Notes under the pieces: generated by a model
Databases searched by the model: none
The model's input: the letters and a program-made list of their open reading frames with translations, nothing else
What the model was told of the DNA's origin: nothing
Shown here: piece after piece, positions 8,982-17,351 of the stretch
How the letters are laid out: each line of letters starts with the position of its first letter
Position numbering within the stretch: the first letter of the stretch is position 1
Assembly: GCF_029909975.1 (NCBI RefSeq)
Contig: NZ_CP094516.1
Span: 3,224,001 to 3,288,000, forward strand
Reading direction: 5' to 3'
DNA: 64,000 nt
Origin: Bradyrhizobium sp. ISRA430
GTDB lineage: Bacteria; Pseudomonadota; Alphaproteobacteria; Rhizobiales; Xanthobacteraceae
Translations under genes and position numbers: made by a program

Positions 8982-9022
8982 ACCGTAAGCCGCCGCTGCA
9001 GGACCAAGTTGATAACCGTCAA
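8982..9022 (-). promoter_or_regulatory. Fnr/FixK-type box with -10 for the rfbF unit
   Basis: TTGATAACCGTCAA at 9009-9022. On the minus strand, TACGGT (8982-8987) begins 22 nt after the box, as for the box at 2012. It is oriented to drive rfbF and the epimerase. Confidence 0.68.
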
Positions 9023-9082
9023 CTCGACTAGGTGCATTTAGCGAGCGGCCGCCGCGCCATCACGAGCGCTCGCGTCGACGAT

Positions 9083-9124
9083 TTGACACCTGTCAACTTG
9101 CCTGATCCTCACCGCTCATAATCA
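9083..9124 (+). promoter_or_regulatory. Fnr/FixK-type box with -10 for the acyltransferase gene
   Basis: TTGACACCTGTCAA at 9083-9096 has perfect five-base arms. CATAAT (9117-9122), overlapping TAATCA (9119-9124), follows 21-23 nt later on the plus strand, 40 bp before the acyltransferase start. Its centre is 74 bp (about seven helical turns) from the rfbF box, so both sit on one DNA face. Confidence 0.7.
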
Positions 9125-9160
9125 ACGATCAAACGCGTCTGACCGTGGCGAGACCGAACG

Positions 9161-10309
9161 ATGACATCGATCGATGACAAGTGGAAAGCGTCGAACGGCA
9201 GGCCCGCAGGTTTTGACCTCCTGCGCATCACATTGGCGATCGCAGTAATCCTCTGGCATTCCGTCGCGGTCTGCTATGGTCTGCCTGCCGAGCAGTGGTT
9301 CTATGGCGGCTCTCTGAAGCCGCTCGTCTGGCTGATCGTCCCGGCCTTCTTTGCACTGAGCGGCTTCCTTGTGGCGGGAAGCCTGGAGCGCAACGATCTT
9401 CCGTCATTCGTCACGTTGCGCGTCATCAGGATTTTTCCCGCCTTGACTGCGGAAGTCGCCATTTCCGCAATACTGATTGGTCCGTTCCTTACGAACCTTC
9501 CACCGGCGCGATATTTCTCGGATCCGGACTTCTTTCGCTACTTCCTCAACGCGATCGGCGACATCCACTTCTACCTGCCGGGCGTCTTTTCCGATCTGCC
9601 CGTGTCGAACATGGTGAATAGTCAGCTCTGGACCGTCCCACATGAACTCGAATGCTATCTGGCGATAAGTTCCGCCGCGTTGATCGGCCTGGCCAAGCGC
9701 CACCGGAGATTCTTTTTCGCGGTACTGTTCATCATTCTGGCGTTTGCGATACGCGACATGCTCAGCGGCAAGCCAGGCGCGCCGGCGGCACCGCCGGGCC
9801 GCCTGCTCGTACTCGCCTTCCTGTGCGGGGTCGCGCTGTTTCTCAATCGAAGCCGGATCGTGTACTCGCACTGGCTCCTCCTGATCAGCGTCACCGGCTT
9901 TGTCGTCGCCGTGCTCACATCAACCCGAGCCGGCGAGGATCTCGCCGCCATCTTCATCGCCTACCTCACGGTGTATCTCGGACTGCTCAATTTCAGCATT
10001 GGACCGATCACCAAGGTGGCCGACTACTCGTATGGCGTATATCTCTACGGATTCCCCGTTCAGCAGACAGTGGCTCAACTGATGCCGGGCCACCGCATAT
10101 GGTACATCAACTTCGGGATCAGCCTCGCCGTGACATTCGTCTTCGCGATGGCGTCCTGGCATCTGCTCGAATCCAAGGTGATGACGAGAAAGAAGCGGGT
10201 TCTCGTTTTCGTCGCCGCGCTCAAGGTTCGCTTGCGAAATCTCGTTGCGCTCTCTCGGGGCCCGTTGGTTCGTCGCTCCGCGGAAGCGCGCGCAGCGCCT
10301 CCTAGGTGA
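9161..10309 (+). CDS. Acyltransferase 3 family membrane protein (OafA/YrhL type)
   Basis: 382 residues, about ten hydrophobic segments. The family signature is at the N-terminus: FDLLRITLAIAVILWHS, with the catalytic His in WHS, followed by FFALSGFLVAGSL and the basic loop TLRVIRIFPAL. Such proteins transfer acetyl or other acyl groups from the cytoplasm to periplasmic surface polysaccharides. The C-terminal ~40 residues are cationic. It is transcribed divergently from rfbF. Confidence 0.9.
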   Translation: MTSIDDKWKASNGRPAGFDLLRITLAIAVILWHSVAVCYGLPAEQWFYGGSLKPLVWLIVPAFFALSGFLVAGSLERNDLPSFVTLRVIRIFPALTAEVAISAILIGPFLTNLPPARYFSDPDFFRYFLNAIGDIHFYLPGVFSDLPVSNMVNSQLWTVPHELECYLAISSAALIGLAKRHRRFFFAVLFIILAFAIRDMLSGKPGAPAAPPGRLLVLAFLCGVALFLNRSRIVYSHWLLLISVTGFVVAVLTSTRAGEDLAAIFIAYLTVYLGLLNFSIGPITKVADYSYGVYLYGFPVQQTVAQLMPGHRIWYINFGISLAVTFVFAMASWHLLESKVMTRKKRVLVFVAALKVRLRNLVALSRGPLVRRSAEARAAPPR

Positions 10310-10403
10310 AGCAGCGCCTACAACTTCTCTCCCGCAACAAGGTCCGTGCCGTTCGACGTCCAGCGCAAGGCTTGAGGCCCATCGCGCGGCGGTCGAACGT
10401 CGC

Positions 10404-12617
10404 TCAAACTCTCGAGAAGTGACGGGCCAGCCGGTGCAGTAAGCGCATCCGCCCGTAGGCGGCCGGATCGGGGCCAATCCGTCCATCAGGGCGGTCCAGC
10501 CCCGCAATGACGGCGTGGTCATGGCTGGTCAACTCAAAACCGAACAGACCGATGTTGTCAGCCATGCGGGTCGGGTTAGCCGATTTCGGTATCGCGATAG
10601 AGCCACTCTCGAGGTGCCAGCGAAGAATTACCTGCGCGGCGCTGCAGCCACAGCGCTCGGCAATGGCCTGGATCCTCGGATCGTTGAGAGCCCTGCCCTG
10701 CCCCAGCGGGCTCCAGGCTTGGGTCGCGATACCATACCGCTCATGGACGCTCCGCAGCGCGCGTTGCTGGAACGCGGGATGTAGTTCGATCTGATTGACC
10801 GCGGGTACGACACCTGTCTCGCGCACGATGCACTCCAAATGGTCGGCCGTAAAGTTGGACACCCCGATCGACCTGACGCGCCCCTGTTTCTGAAGTTCAA
10901 TGAGCGCACGCCAGGTCTCGACGTAGGCTCCACGTTGAGGGCACGGCCAATGAATTAGGTACAGATCGATGACGTCCAACTGCAGCCTGGTTGCGCTCGC
11001 GTCGAAGGCGCGCATCGTCCGATCGTATCCTTGATCTTCATTACGGAGCTTCGTCGTGACAGAGTACTCGCTTCTCGGCAGGTTCGCCCTCTTCAAGGCC
11101 ACGCCAAGCCCGGCTTCGTTCCCGTAGTTCGCAGCTGTATCGAACAAACGATATCCCGCATCGATCGCGGTGGCGACGATGTCGGGTGCATTGGCATTGT
11201 CGATCTGCCAGACGCCGAAGCCAAGTTGGGGCAATGAATGACCGTCATTCAGCAGCACCATCGGGACGTTTGCAGCGGCCGCCCCATGTCGCGCCTGCAG
11301 AGACGCGACTTGCATCGTCAAAGGGCTGCCGGCGTCGGAAGACTGCAAGAGAGGCTTTGCTCCTGCACCTGGAATCGTCATCGCTGGATCTGATGTAGGC
11401 GAAGGTCTCATGGCGGTGCCGGCAATCGCTTCGGGACGAAGCATGCGACCGCGTCCCGCAATGTCGCGCAACATGGTGCCGTTCAACCAATCACGCGCCG
11501 CCGACGTGCGGCTTTCGAACACGAAATAGAAGACGCAAGCGGCGCTCAGGCAAACAAGGATGAAGCTCGCGTCGAGTCCGACCGACGCGAGCGTGAAATC
11601 CTGACGACCGCTGGCAACAGTAACGTTGAGAAGCAGCAGGATCGGATAGTGAATCGCGTATAATGAAAAGCTGAATTTCGCAAGCTCCCGGCCGGCGCGT
11701 AGCCATGAAGGTAACGGCACCTTCATATAGTCTATGCCGACGACGAATGCGGCTGTGACCAATCCAATGGCCAGACTGGATGCCGCCCACTGAGGGGGCA
11801 GGCCCTTGGACATGAGAACATACAAGCCAGCTACGCTCACGAGAAAGCCGCAACACCACGCCCAGATTGGTGCAATCACGGCATAGGCGATCACACCAAG
11901 AGACCAGATGGCAAAGAAGAATAGGAGCTTCATGCCGATGTGCGTGCCGCTCCTGTCATGAAGTTCCGCCAACACGAACAATCCGAAAACTGCGACGATC
12001 AGCAGAAGATAGGCCGGAGTCCTGCGGACCGAAATCAACGCAAAGAACAGCACGTAGTACCAGAACTCGTTCGATAGGCTCCATAGGGCTGCATTGCCGG
12101 CGAATTCCGGACAGACGATGGTCTGGAGGAACAGGCTGTTGCAGATTGCGGTGACAGCCCCGATGGGCGCGTGGAAAATCGCTGCGCCATCGTAGAGGTC
12201 CTGATGAGAGGACACATAGGGCTGCCAGCCTGCAGATTGCCGCGCTGAAATATAGATGCAGAACGAAAGTGTCAGCGCTGGCAGGAGCACAACATAGAGG
12301 CGCGCCAACCGCGCCGAGAAATAGTCCACCGCATGCAGCCGTCCACGCAGGCTTCTGACCAGCGCGGGGCCACCCACCAGGTACCCGCTCAAGACGAAGA
12401 AGACCAGAACGGCAGCGGGACCATGCGCGCTCAATGTCCAGAGGATGGAAAAGACCATCCTGGTCGCCGGGCCATGGCTCTCGTCCGGGAGCTTTTCCAT
12501 GAACATCAACTGATAGGAATGGAAAGCCAGAACCTCGACGGCGGCAAGTCCACGCGCGAGGTCGAGCCAATCCGACAAAACGGTAGACACTCCCGTGTCT
12601 GCGCGAAAAGCGATCAC
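10404..12617 (-). CDS. Fusion: acyltransferase 3 (N) plus aldo/keto reductase (C)
   Basis: One uninterrupted 737-codon frame. Residues 1 to ~375 are a multi-pass acyltransferase-3 domain (DLARGLAAVEVLAFHSYQL, VFFVLSGYLVGGPAL). After a ~75-residue linker, 451-737 form an aldo/keto reductase with the full tetrad D493, Y498, K523, H556 (LFDTAANYG, TTKLRNED, LYLIHWPCP) and the cofactor segment near SIAIPKSANP. Internal ATGs before the reductase have no ribosome-binding site, which argues for a true fusion. The reductase would face the cytoplasm and might act on a sugar or acyl precursor (inference). An Fnr-type box lies 80 bp upstream. Confidence 0.85.
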   Translation of the reverse strand: MIAFRADTGVSTVLSDWLDLARGLAAVEVLAFHSYQLMFMEKLPDESHGPATRMVFSILWTLSAHGPAAVLVFFVLSGYLVGGPALVRSLRGRLHAVDYFSARLARLYVVLLPALTLSFCIYISARQSAGWQPYVSSHQDLYDGAAIFHAPIGAVTAICNSLFLQTIVCPEFAGNAALWSLSNEFWYYVLFFALISVRRTPAYLLLIVAVFGLFVLAELHDRSGTHIGMKLLFFFAIWSLGVIAYAVIAPIWAWCCGFLVSVAGLYVLMSKGLPPQWAASSLAIGLVTAAFVVGIDYMKVPLPSWLRAGRELAKFSFSLYAIHYPILLLLNVTVASGRQDFTLASVGLDASFILVCLSAACVFYFVFESRTSAARDWLNGTMLRDIAGRGRMLRPEAIAGTAMRPSPTSDPAMTIPGAGAKPLLQSSDAGSPLTMQVASLQARHGAAAANVPMVLLNDGHSLPQLGFGVWQIDNANAPDIVATAIDAGYRLFDTAANYGNEAGLGVALKRANLPRSEYSVTTKLRNEDQGYDRTMRAFDASATRLQLDVIDLYLIHWPCPQRGAYVETWRALIELQKQGRVRSIGVSNFTADHLECIVRETGVVPAVNQIELHPAFQQRALRSVHERYGIATQAWSPLGQGRALNDPRIQAIAERCGCSAAQVILRWHLESGSIAIPKSANPTRMADNIGLFGFELTSHDHAVIAGLDRPDGRIGPDPAAYGRMRLLHRLARHFSRV

Positions 12618-13436
12618 GACATACCTTCCGTTTCGATCAACCGGTTAGCCCGAGAGAGGTGAAGTCTTGTGCTTAGTCTTGATTTCCGCAGTCGAATTGA
12701 CGCCCCTCAATAATGCGAGTGCAGGACGTTTAGCGACGAGGTGCTTCACAGGCGCTCATTGATGTCGCGCGGTTGCCGAAGGGACTGAAACGCCGATCCG
12801 CAAGATCGTAGTCTCGGCGACGTGCACACTTCCGACGGCAGCGGGACAATTCGACGCAAGCTGCCGAATGCATGATCACTGCACCAGAGGCCAAAGCAAA
12901 ATATGCTTACAATTCCGAGCTGTAGCGATTTCTGCGACCAAGTGACTTTGCTTTTCGCAAGGGCAAATGTGTTTCATCCTCCGCTTTCATCGAAGAACGC
13001 CGCACTCTCGTACCATTCGGCAACTTCTCAATCACATTGGCGACAAATTCTGTTGCAAGCGTCGGCTCTCGTAAGGGGACGCTTGCACTGCACCGGTCGT
13101 CTCGATCGACGGCCATCGCACAAAATTCGCGCAAGTCCGCAGGCTCTATAACGAGTTCGATGCAACAAGGTCGATTGAACTTTGCGTTGGCATGGTTCAT
13201 CTTTTGGGGAGAGGCGCAAACGTGATTCGACAAGCTTGATTTCGGTGGCGCTCGGATGCTGGCTGCATGACGCGCAGCCCATACTTGCGAGTATCTCGTC
13301 TTAGCAGAAATTGCGTTCAGTTGGCGTGAGCCGCATGAAGTCGGTCATGCTTCGAGGGACTGGGCGATGGCCTCGCCCAGTGAGCGCTGACTGCTGTCTC
13401 ACGACATCAACCCATACTGATCACCAGGAAAGTGAA
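12618..13436. other. Long intergenic region, divergent promoters
   Basis: About 820 bp between two divergent genes. It contains the Fnr-type box at 12697. Open frames such as the 108-codon minus frame at 12907-13233 have no clear ribosome-binding site or family match. Nothing else recognised. Confidence 0.5.
12670..12710 (-). promoter_or_regulatory. Fnr/FixK-type box with -10 for the acyltransferase-reductase fusion
   Basis: TTGACGCCCCTCAA (plus strand, 12697-12710) reads TTGAGGGGCGTCAA on the minus strand. TAAGCA (12670-12675) begins 22 nt downstream in the direction of the fusion gene. Confidence 0.6.
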
Positions 13437-15638
13437 ATGGCAATTTCGTTGTCGGAGCTGATCAAACAGAACACGCTTGGGCAAAGCGAGGCATTCCCTG
13501 CCGGCGTGCCGCATAGCTATAGCTGGTACCAGGGCTGGAATCCCGGCGGTCAGTTGACTCCGCCTGCGGACTTCACCGCTCTCGAGGGCTGGGGGCAGGT
13601 CTACACAGAGGAAGGGGCTCCGGCCTCCCCGAACGCAGACGTCGAGGTCGCGAACGCGAAGACCTATGTACACATCAAGGAGACCGGCCAATGGGTGCTG
13701 GTTCAGGACCAGTCGAAGCTCGGACTGGGAGGGGGGCATTTCGTCGCTGATTTCGCAGGCAATTCAGCCTATCCGATGTCAGTGACCAATCTGTCAAATG
13801 GGACCGCGAGTTTTGATGCTCCCGTGGACGGGTACAATGATCATTTCTGGTATGGGGCACGAGGGACGTACGCCGCAGGAACGGTCGACGGCGTCTACGT
13901 CCAAATGGACATGAGGACGACAGATCCGAACGCGAAACTGGTTGGCATGGTCGGCGTCGATTGGTGGCGCAACGCGACGGCTCCTTTCCTCGCTGACCAC
14001 AGCAACAATCCGGGCGTCGGCGGAAGCAACTGGGTTGAGCTTTCAACGCAGTGGAAGACGATTGGCTACTATTCCATGAGCACTGCGGCCTTCACGGCAG
14101 ACTTGCCTCCGCCGCTGCTCGGATCCTCGGAAACACCTCCGGTCGTGCCAGCGGATACGCTGGCGCCAGCAGCACCCAAGATCACGGCGTTCACACCGGA
14201 TACCGGTACTGTCGGTGACGCGACCACAGACGCTCAGCAATTGACGTTGAGTGGCACAGCGGAAGCGGGCAGTACAGTAAAGGTATTTGAAGGGACCACC
14301 GTGATCGGCACGGCGAAGGCCAATGCGAGTGGCACCTGGAGCGTGACCACGGCGCAACTGCCGAGGGGGGCCCACGCCTTTACCGCAACCGCCACCGACG
14401 CTGCAGGTAACGTCAGTTCTAAATCCGCTGCCCTGAGTGTGACAGTGAGTTCTCCCGTCACCACTCCACCGGCACAGGGCGAGAACCTGTTGGTCAATGG
14501 ATCGTTCGAGGCGACGACCTTGGCACCCTTCGCTGACGGCCGCTGGGGAGCCTACCGGTCCGTCTCCGGCTGGACGGCGATCACCGGCGGCATGATCGAG
14601 CTTTGGAACAACCTTGACGGAGTCAAGGCCAGCGATGGCGGCAATTTCGGCGAACTCGACTATGCCGGAGCTCAAGATGGATTTTATCAGGACGTCAAGA
14701 CTGTTGTGGGACAGGTCTACAACTTGTCTTTCGACGCACGCTCACGGCCCGGCTTCACCGCTTCAACCTGCTCGATCCAGGTGTTGTGGAACGGCTCAGT
14801 CGTTGCCACCGTCCCTCCCGGCGCAGCATGGGAAACCTACGACTTCAAGGTGGTCGGGACCGGTGGCCAGGATCGCCTAACCTTCCGCGAGGTGGGGAGC
14901 CAACGTAGCGACGGACTCGGCGCCCTCTATGATAACATCGAATTGACCGCCGCGACATCTCAACCCGTCACGCAACCACCGACGGCAGGCAGCAATCTGC
15001 TCACAAACGGGTCCTTCGAATCGTCATCGTTGGTACCCTTGCTGGACGGTCGTTGGGGGGCCTTCAATTCCATTACGGGCTGGCACGCCATCAGTGGCGG
15101 CACCATCGAACTCTGGAACAACCTCAACGGCGTGAAGGCCAGCGACGGAGGAAATTACGGCGAGCTGGACTATGCCGGAGCTCTCGATGGCTTGTACCAA
15201 GATGTAAAGACCACCGCCGGCCAAGAGTACGTACTCTCCCTCGATGCCCGTTCGCGACCGGGATTCACAAGCTCCACCTGCTCAATCGAGGTGTTGTGGA
15301 ACGGCTCGGTCATTGGCGTGGTTCCACCAGGAAACACCTGGCAAAGCTACGATTTCAGCGTGGTCGGCACCGGCGGACAGGATCGCCTGACACTTCGCGA
15401 GGTGGCGAGCCAGTCTAAGGACGGGCTGGGTGCGCTGTATGATAACGTTTCGCTGGTCGCCAAGCCAACAAGCGCCGCTTCGGCATCACTGCTGAGTGTT
15501 GCAAATCAGGCGGCGGCACTGATGACACAATATGCGGCAACGGACGTCACCAACACCGGTGCAGAGACCAGCAGAGTCGTGGCCAGTGATCCCAACTCTT
15601 CTGCAGGTCAAACGCTTTCCTTGCCGGCACAGCACTAG
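13437..15638 (+). CDS. Large secreted-type protein: unknown module, Ig-like domain, two 170-residue repeats
   Basis: 733 residues from ATG 13437 (AGGAAAG before it). Residues 1 to ~230 form an unrecognised module shared with the genes at 23810 and 26248 (LSELIKQNT, EAFPAGVP, NAKTYV, VYVQMDM, VGVDWWR, GVGGSNWVELS). About 245-345 is a bacterial Ig-like domain (GTAEAGSTVKVFEGTTVIG). Then come two tandem copies, exactly 170 codons apart, of a jelly-roll-like unit beginning NLLVNGSFE or NLLTNGSFE. There is no N-terminal signal; the tail (ANQAAALMTQYAA to LSLPAQH) resembles ends of type I secreted proteins. It may be an extracellular polysaccharide-associated protein (inference). Confidence 0.8.
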   Translation: MAISLSELIKQNTLGQSEAFPAGVPHSYSWYQGWNPGGQLTPPADFTALEGWGQVYTEEGAPASPNADVEVANAKTYVHIKETGQWVLVQDQSKLGLGGGHFVADFAGNSAYPMSVTNLSNGTASFDAPVDGYNDHFWYGARGTYAAGTVDGVYVQMDMRTTDPNAKLVGMVGVDWWRNATAPFLADHSNNPGVGGSNWVELSTQWKTIGYYSMSTAAFTADLPPPLLGSSETPPVVPADTLAPAAPKITAFTPDTGTVGDATTDAQQLTLSGTAEAGSTVKVFEGTTVIGTAKANASGTWSVTTAQLPRGAHAFTATATDAAGNVSSKSAALSVTVSSPVTTPPAQGENLLVNGSFEATTLAPFADGRWGAYRSVSGWTAITGGMIELWNNLDGVKASDGGNFGELDYAGAQDGFYQDVKTVVGQVYNLSFDARSRPGFTASTCSIQVLWNGSVVATVPPGAAWETYDFKVVGTGGQDRLTFREVGSQRSDGLGALYDNIELTAATSQPVTQPPTAGSNLLTNGSFESSSLVPLLDGRWGAFNSITGWHAISGGTIELWNNLNGVKASDGGNYGELDYAGALDGLYQDVKTTAGQEYVLSLDARSRPGFTSSTCSIEVLWNGSVIGVVPPGNTWQSYDFSVVGTGGQDRLTLREVASQSKDGLGALYDNVSLVAKPTSAASASLLSVANQAAALMTQYAATDVTNTGAETSRVVASDPNSSAGQTLSLPAQH
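14484..15462 (+). repeat. Two tandem 510-bp coding repeats
   Basis: The unit starting at 14484 recurs from 14994, exactly 510 bp (170 codons) later. Shared blocks include GGNFGELDYAGA/GGNYGELDYAGA, VLWNGSV and VGTGGQDRLT. DNA similarity is high but not identical, indicating an older internal duplication. Confidence 0.85.
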
Positions 15639-15667
15639 CCCACCGCGATCGAGGGACTACAGCTTCA

Positions 15668-15693
15668 GGGTGTCGCGCAGCGGCACCCTTTTT
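15668..15693 (+). terminator. Rho-independent terminator
   Basis: GGGTGTCGC and GCGGCACCC form a 9-bp stem (one G-T wobble) with a 3-nt loop, followed by TTTTT. It ends the large module-protein transcript. Confidence 0.8.
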
Positions 15694-15801
15694 CGTCGGC
15701 CACACGGACCGCGGCAATCCCACGCACGCACACAAGTGCACGCAAGAGGCAGACTACCGCCCTCAACCAGGTCGCCTGACGTGGAGAACAGCAAGCGGAA
15801 A

Positions 15802-15843
15802 TTGATAATCGTCAACTCGGGTCGGCTCGGGTGGCACTAGTTG
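15802..15843 (+). promoter_or_regulatory. Fnr/FixK-type box with -10 for the GT2 gene
   Basis: TTGATAATCGTCAA at 15802-15815. TAGTTG (15838-15843) begins 23 nt after it. A further TTGAC half-site overlaps at 15841. This 388-bp intergenic region otherwise holds only the terminator at 15668. Confidence 0.65.
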
Positions 15844-16026
15844 ACATTGGGCGTGCCCCAACGATGCCACTCGCCGTCCGTGCGCGCCTTTGGTGCGATC
15901 AATTGTGGAATGGAGACGGTCGTGCACGCCATCAGGTCCACTTCTGATCAGGTACCTCGGAATAGTCGGTCGAATGGCTGGCGGCCGCCGCGATTGCTGC
16001 CGCGCGACGTCCGGTAATCCTGATCC

Positions 16027-17103
16027 ATGACAGCTTCGGCGAATATCACGGAGAGCGCGCCCCTGAATGGCGCCCAAACGGTCGCGAACCGCTACTTTTC
16101 AGATGATCAGACCTATCCTTTCGTAACGATCGCCATTCCTACGTATAATCGGGCTGCGCTCTTGAAGGGCTGTATTGCGTCGGCGTTGTCGCAGACCTAT
16201 CCCCATTTCGAGATCCTCGTCTCGAATAACGCCTCGCCGGACGATACTAGCCGGGTCTTGAGTGCCTTCAGCGACTCGAGATTGCGAGTCATCAATCAGG
16301 CGACGAATATCGGCTTGCTCCCCAATTGGAATGCCTGTCTCGCAAACGCCAAGGGCGACTATATCGTCTTCGTTTCCGATGATGACAGGATCATGCCATG
16401 GCTGCTCGAGCGATGCGCGGCTCTCATCAGACAGCAGCCGCAACTTTCGAGCGTGATCACACTGAGCAATCTTCACGCAGCCTCACTCGGGCAAACAAGG
16501 CCCCCCCGCGCCAGCCGTCTCTGCAATACGGGCGTTCGGGACGGCGCGATAATTCTGAAGGACTTCTTGACCGATCAGATCACCGTCAACATGTGTGGCG
16601 TGGTGATGCGTACCGAACTGCTGCGGGAGCGAGGAGGCATTCCGCTTGATCTTCCGCACACGGCCGACGTCGCCGCTTGGGCACCGCTTCTGCTGTTGGG
16701 CCGAGCCGGGCTGATCAATGAGGCCTGCGCAACCTATACCTATCACGATGATTCCGAGACGGCTCGGTTGGGCGTCGAACAGCTTCTGGACGACGGGCGC
16801 CGGGTGGCCGACTTGATCGCACAGACAGCAGAAGCTCACGTGCAGGACTCAGAGCTGCGCACGACCATCCAAATCGAGGCCAAGCGCTGCTTCGCCCGTC
16901 GCGGACTGATCACGCTGTCCGATTTTCGCAAGAGCGGCGGCACTCTTCAGGAGATACTGGAGGTGGCCTGGCGATTTCGTCACGACCTTTACGGCGCGAG
17001 CCTGAACGCCGTTTTCCGCTTCGTCGTTCTCTCCCTTTGCCCGCGATCGCTCGCCGCCCGGCTGCGCCGACTAAGGCACAGCACACCGGAGCAACTTGCC
17101 TGA
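16027..17103 (+). CDS. Glycosyltransferase family 2
   Basis: 358 residues. The GT-A core is clear: VTIAIPTYNRAALLKGCIASAL, ILVSNNASPDDT, and the metal-binding acidic motif in IVFVSDDDR near residue 118. It adds one sugar of the repeat unit on the cytoplasmic face; donor and acceptor cannot be read from sequence. No strong ribosome-binding site is seen before ATG 16027. The Wzx flippase gene follows about 250 bp downstream behind its own putative promoter. Confidence 0.9.
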   Translation: MTASANITESAPLNGAQTVANRYFSDDQTYPFVTIAIPTYNRAALLKGCIASALSQTYPHFEILVSNNASPDDTSRVLSAFSDSRLRVINQATNIGLLPNWNACLANAKGDYIVFVSDDDRIMPWLLERCAALIRQQPQLSSVITLSNLHAASLGQTRPPRASRLCNTGVRDGAIILKDFLTDQITVNMCGVVMRTELLRERGGIPLDLPHTADVAAWAPLLLLGRAGLINEACATYTYHDDSETARLGVEQLLDDGRRVADLIAQTAEAHVQDSELRTTIQIEAKRCFARRGLITLSDFRKSGGTLQEILEVAWRFRHDLYGASLNAVFRFVVLSLCPRSLAARLRRLRHSTPEQLA

Positions 17104-17167
17104 ACGCGCGCTTGGCCGCGCTTATTCACTATCGCCCGGTCGCACTCCCTTCTCAGCCACGCCATTA

Positions 17168-17208
17168 TTGATACCCCTCAAATTCCGGACCTCCTGCATA
17201 TGTAGGCT
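17168..17208 (+). promoter_or_regulatory. Fnr/FixK-type box with -10 for the flippase gene
   Basis: TTGATACCCCTCAA at 17168-17181 and TAGGCT at 17203-17208, 22 nt after the box. Confidence 0.65.
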
Positions 17209-17351
17209 TCTCAGGGAAAGAGAGTGCATGATCATCAGTTTTCATAGAAGACCTGTTCCTGCCGATCGAAGGCCTGGAATCGGGATGCGTTATGGCAGGG
17301 TGACCGCAGGAGGCACTGGTGGTTCATTGTGCCTGATTCATCATCTGCATT

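Noticed and set aside
7774..8988. 404-codon plus-strand frame opposite epimerase and rfbF
   Set aside because: Shadow caused by high GC in the third codon position of the real genes.
12907..13233. 108-codon minus-strand frame in the long intergenic region
   Set aside because: Looks somewhat protein-like but has no ribosome-binding site and no family resemblance; left as intergenic.
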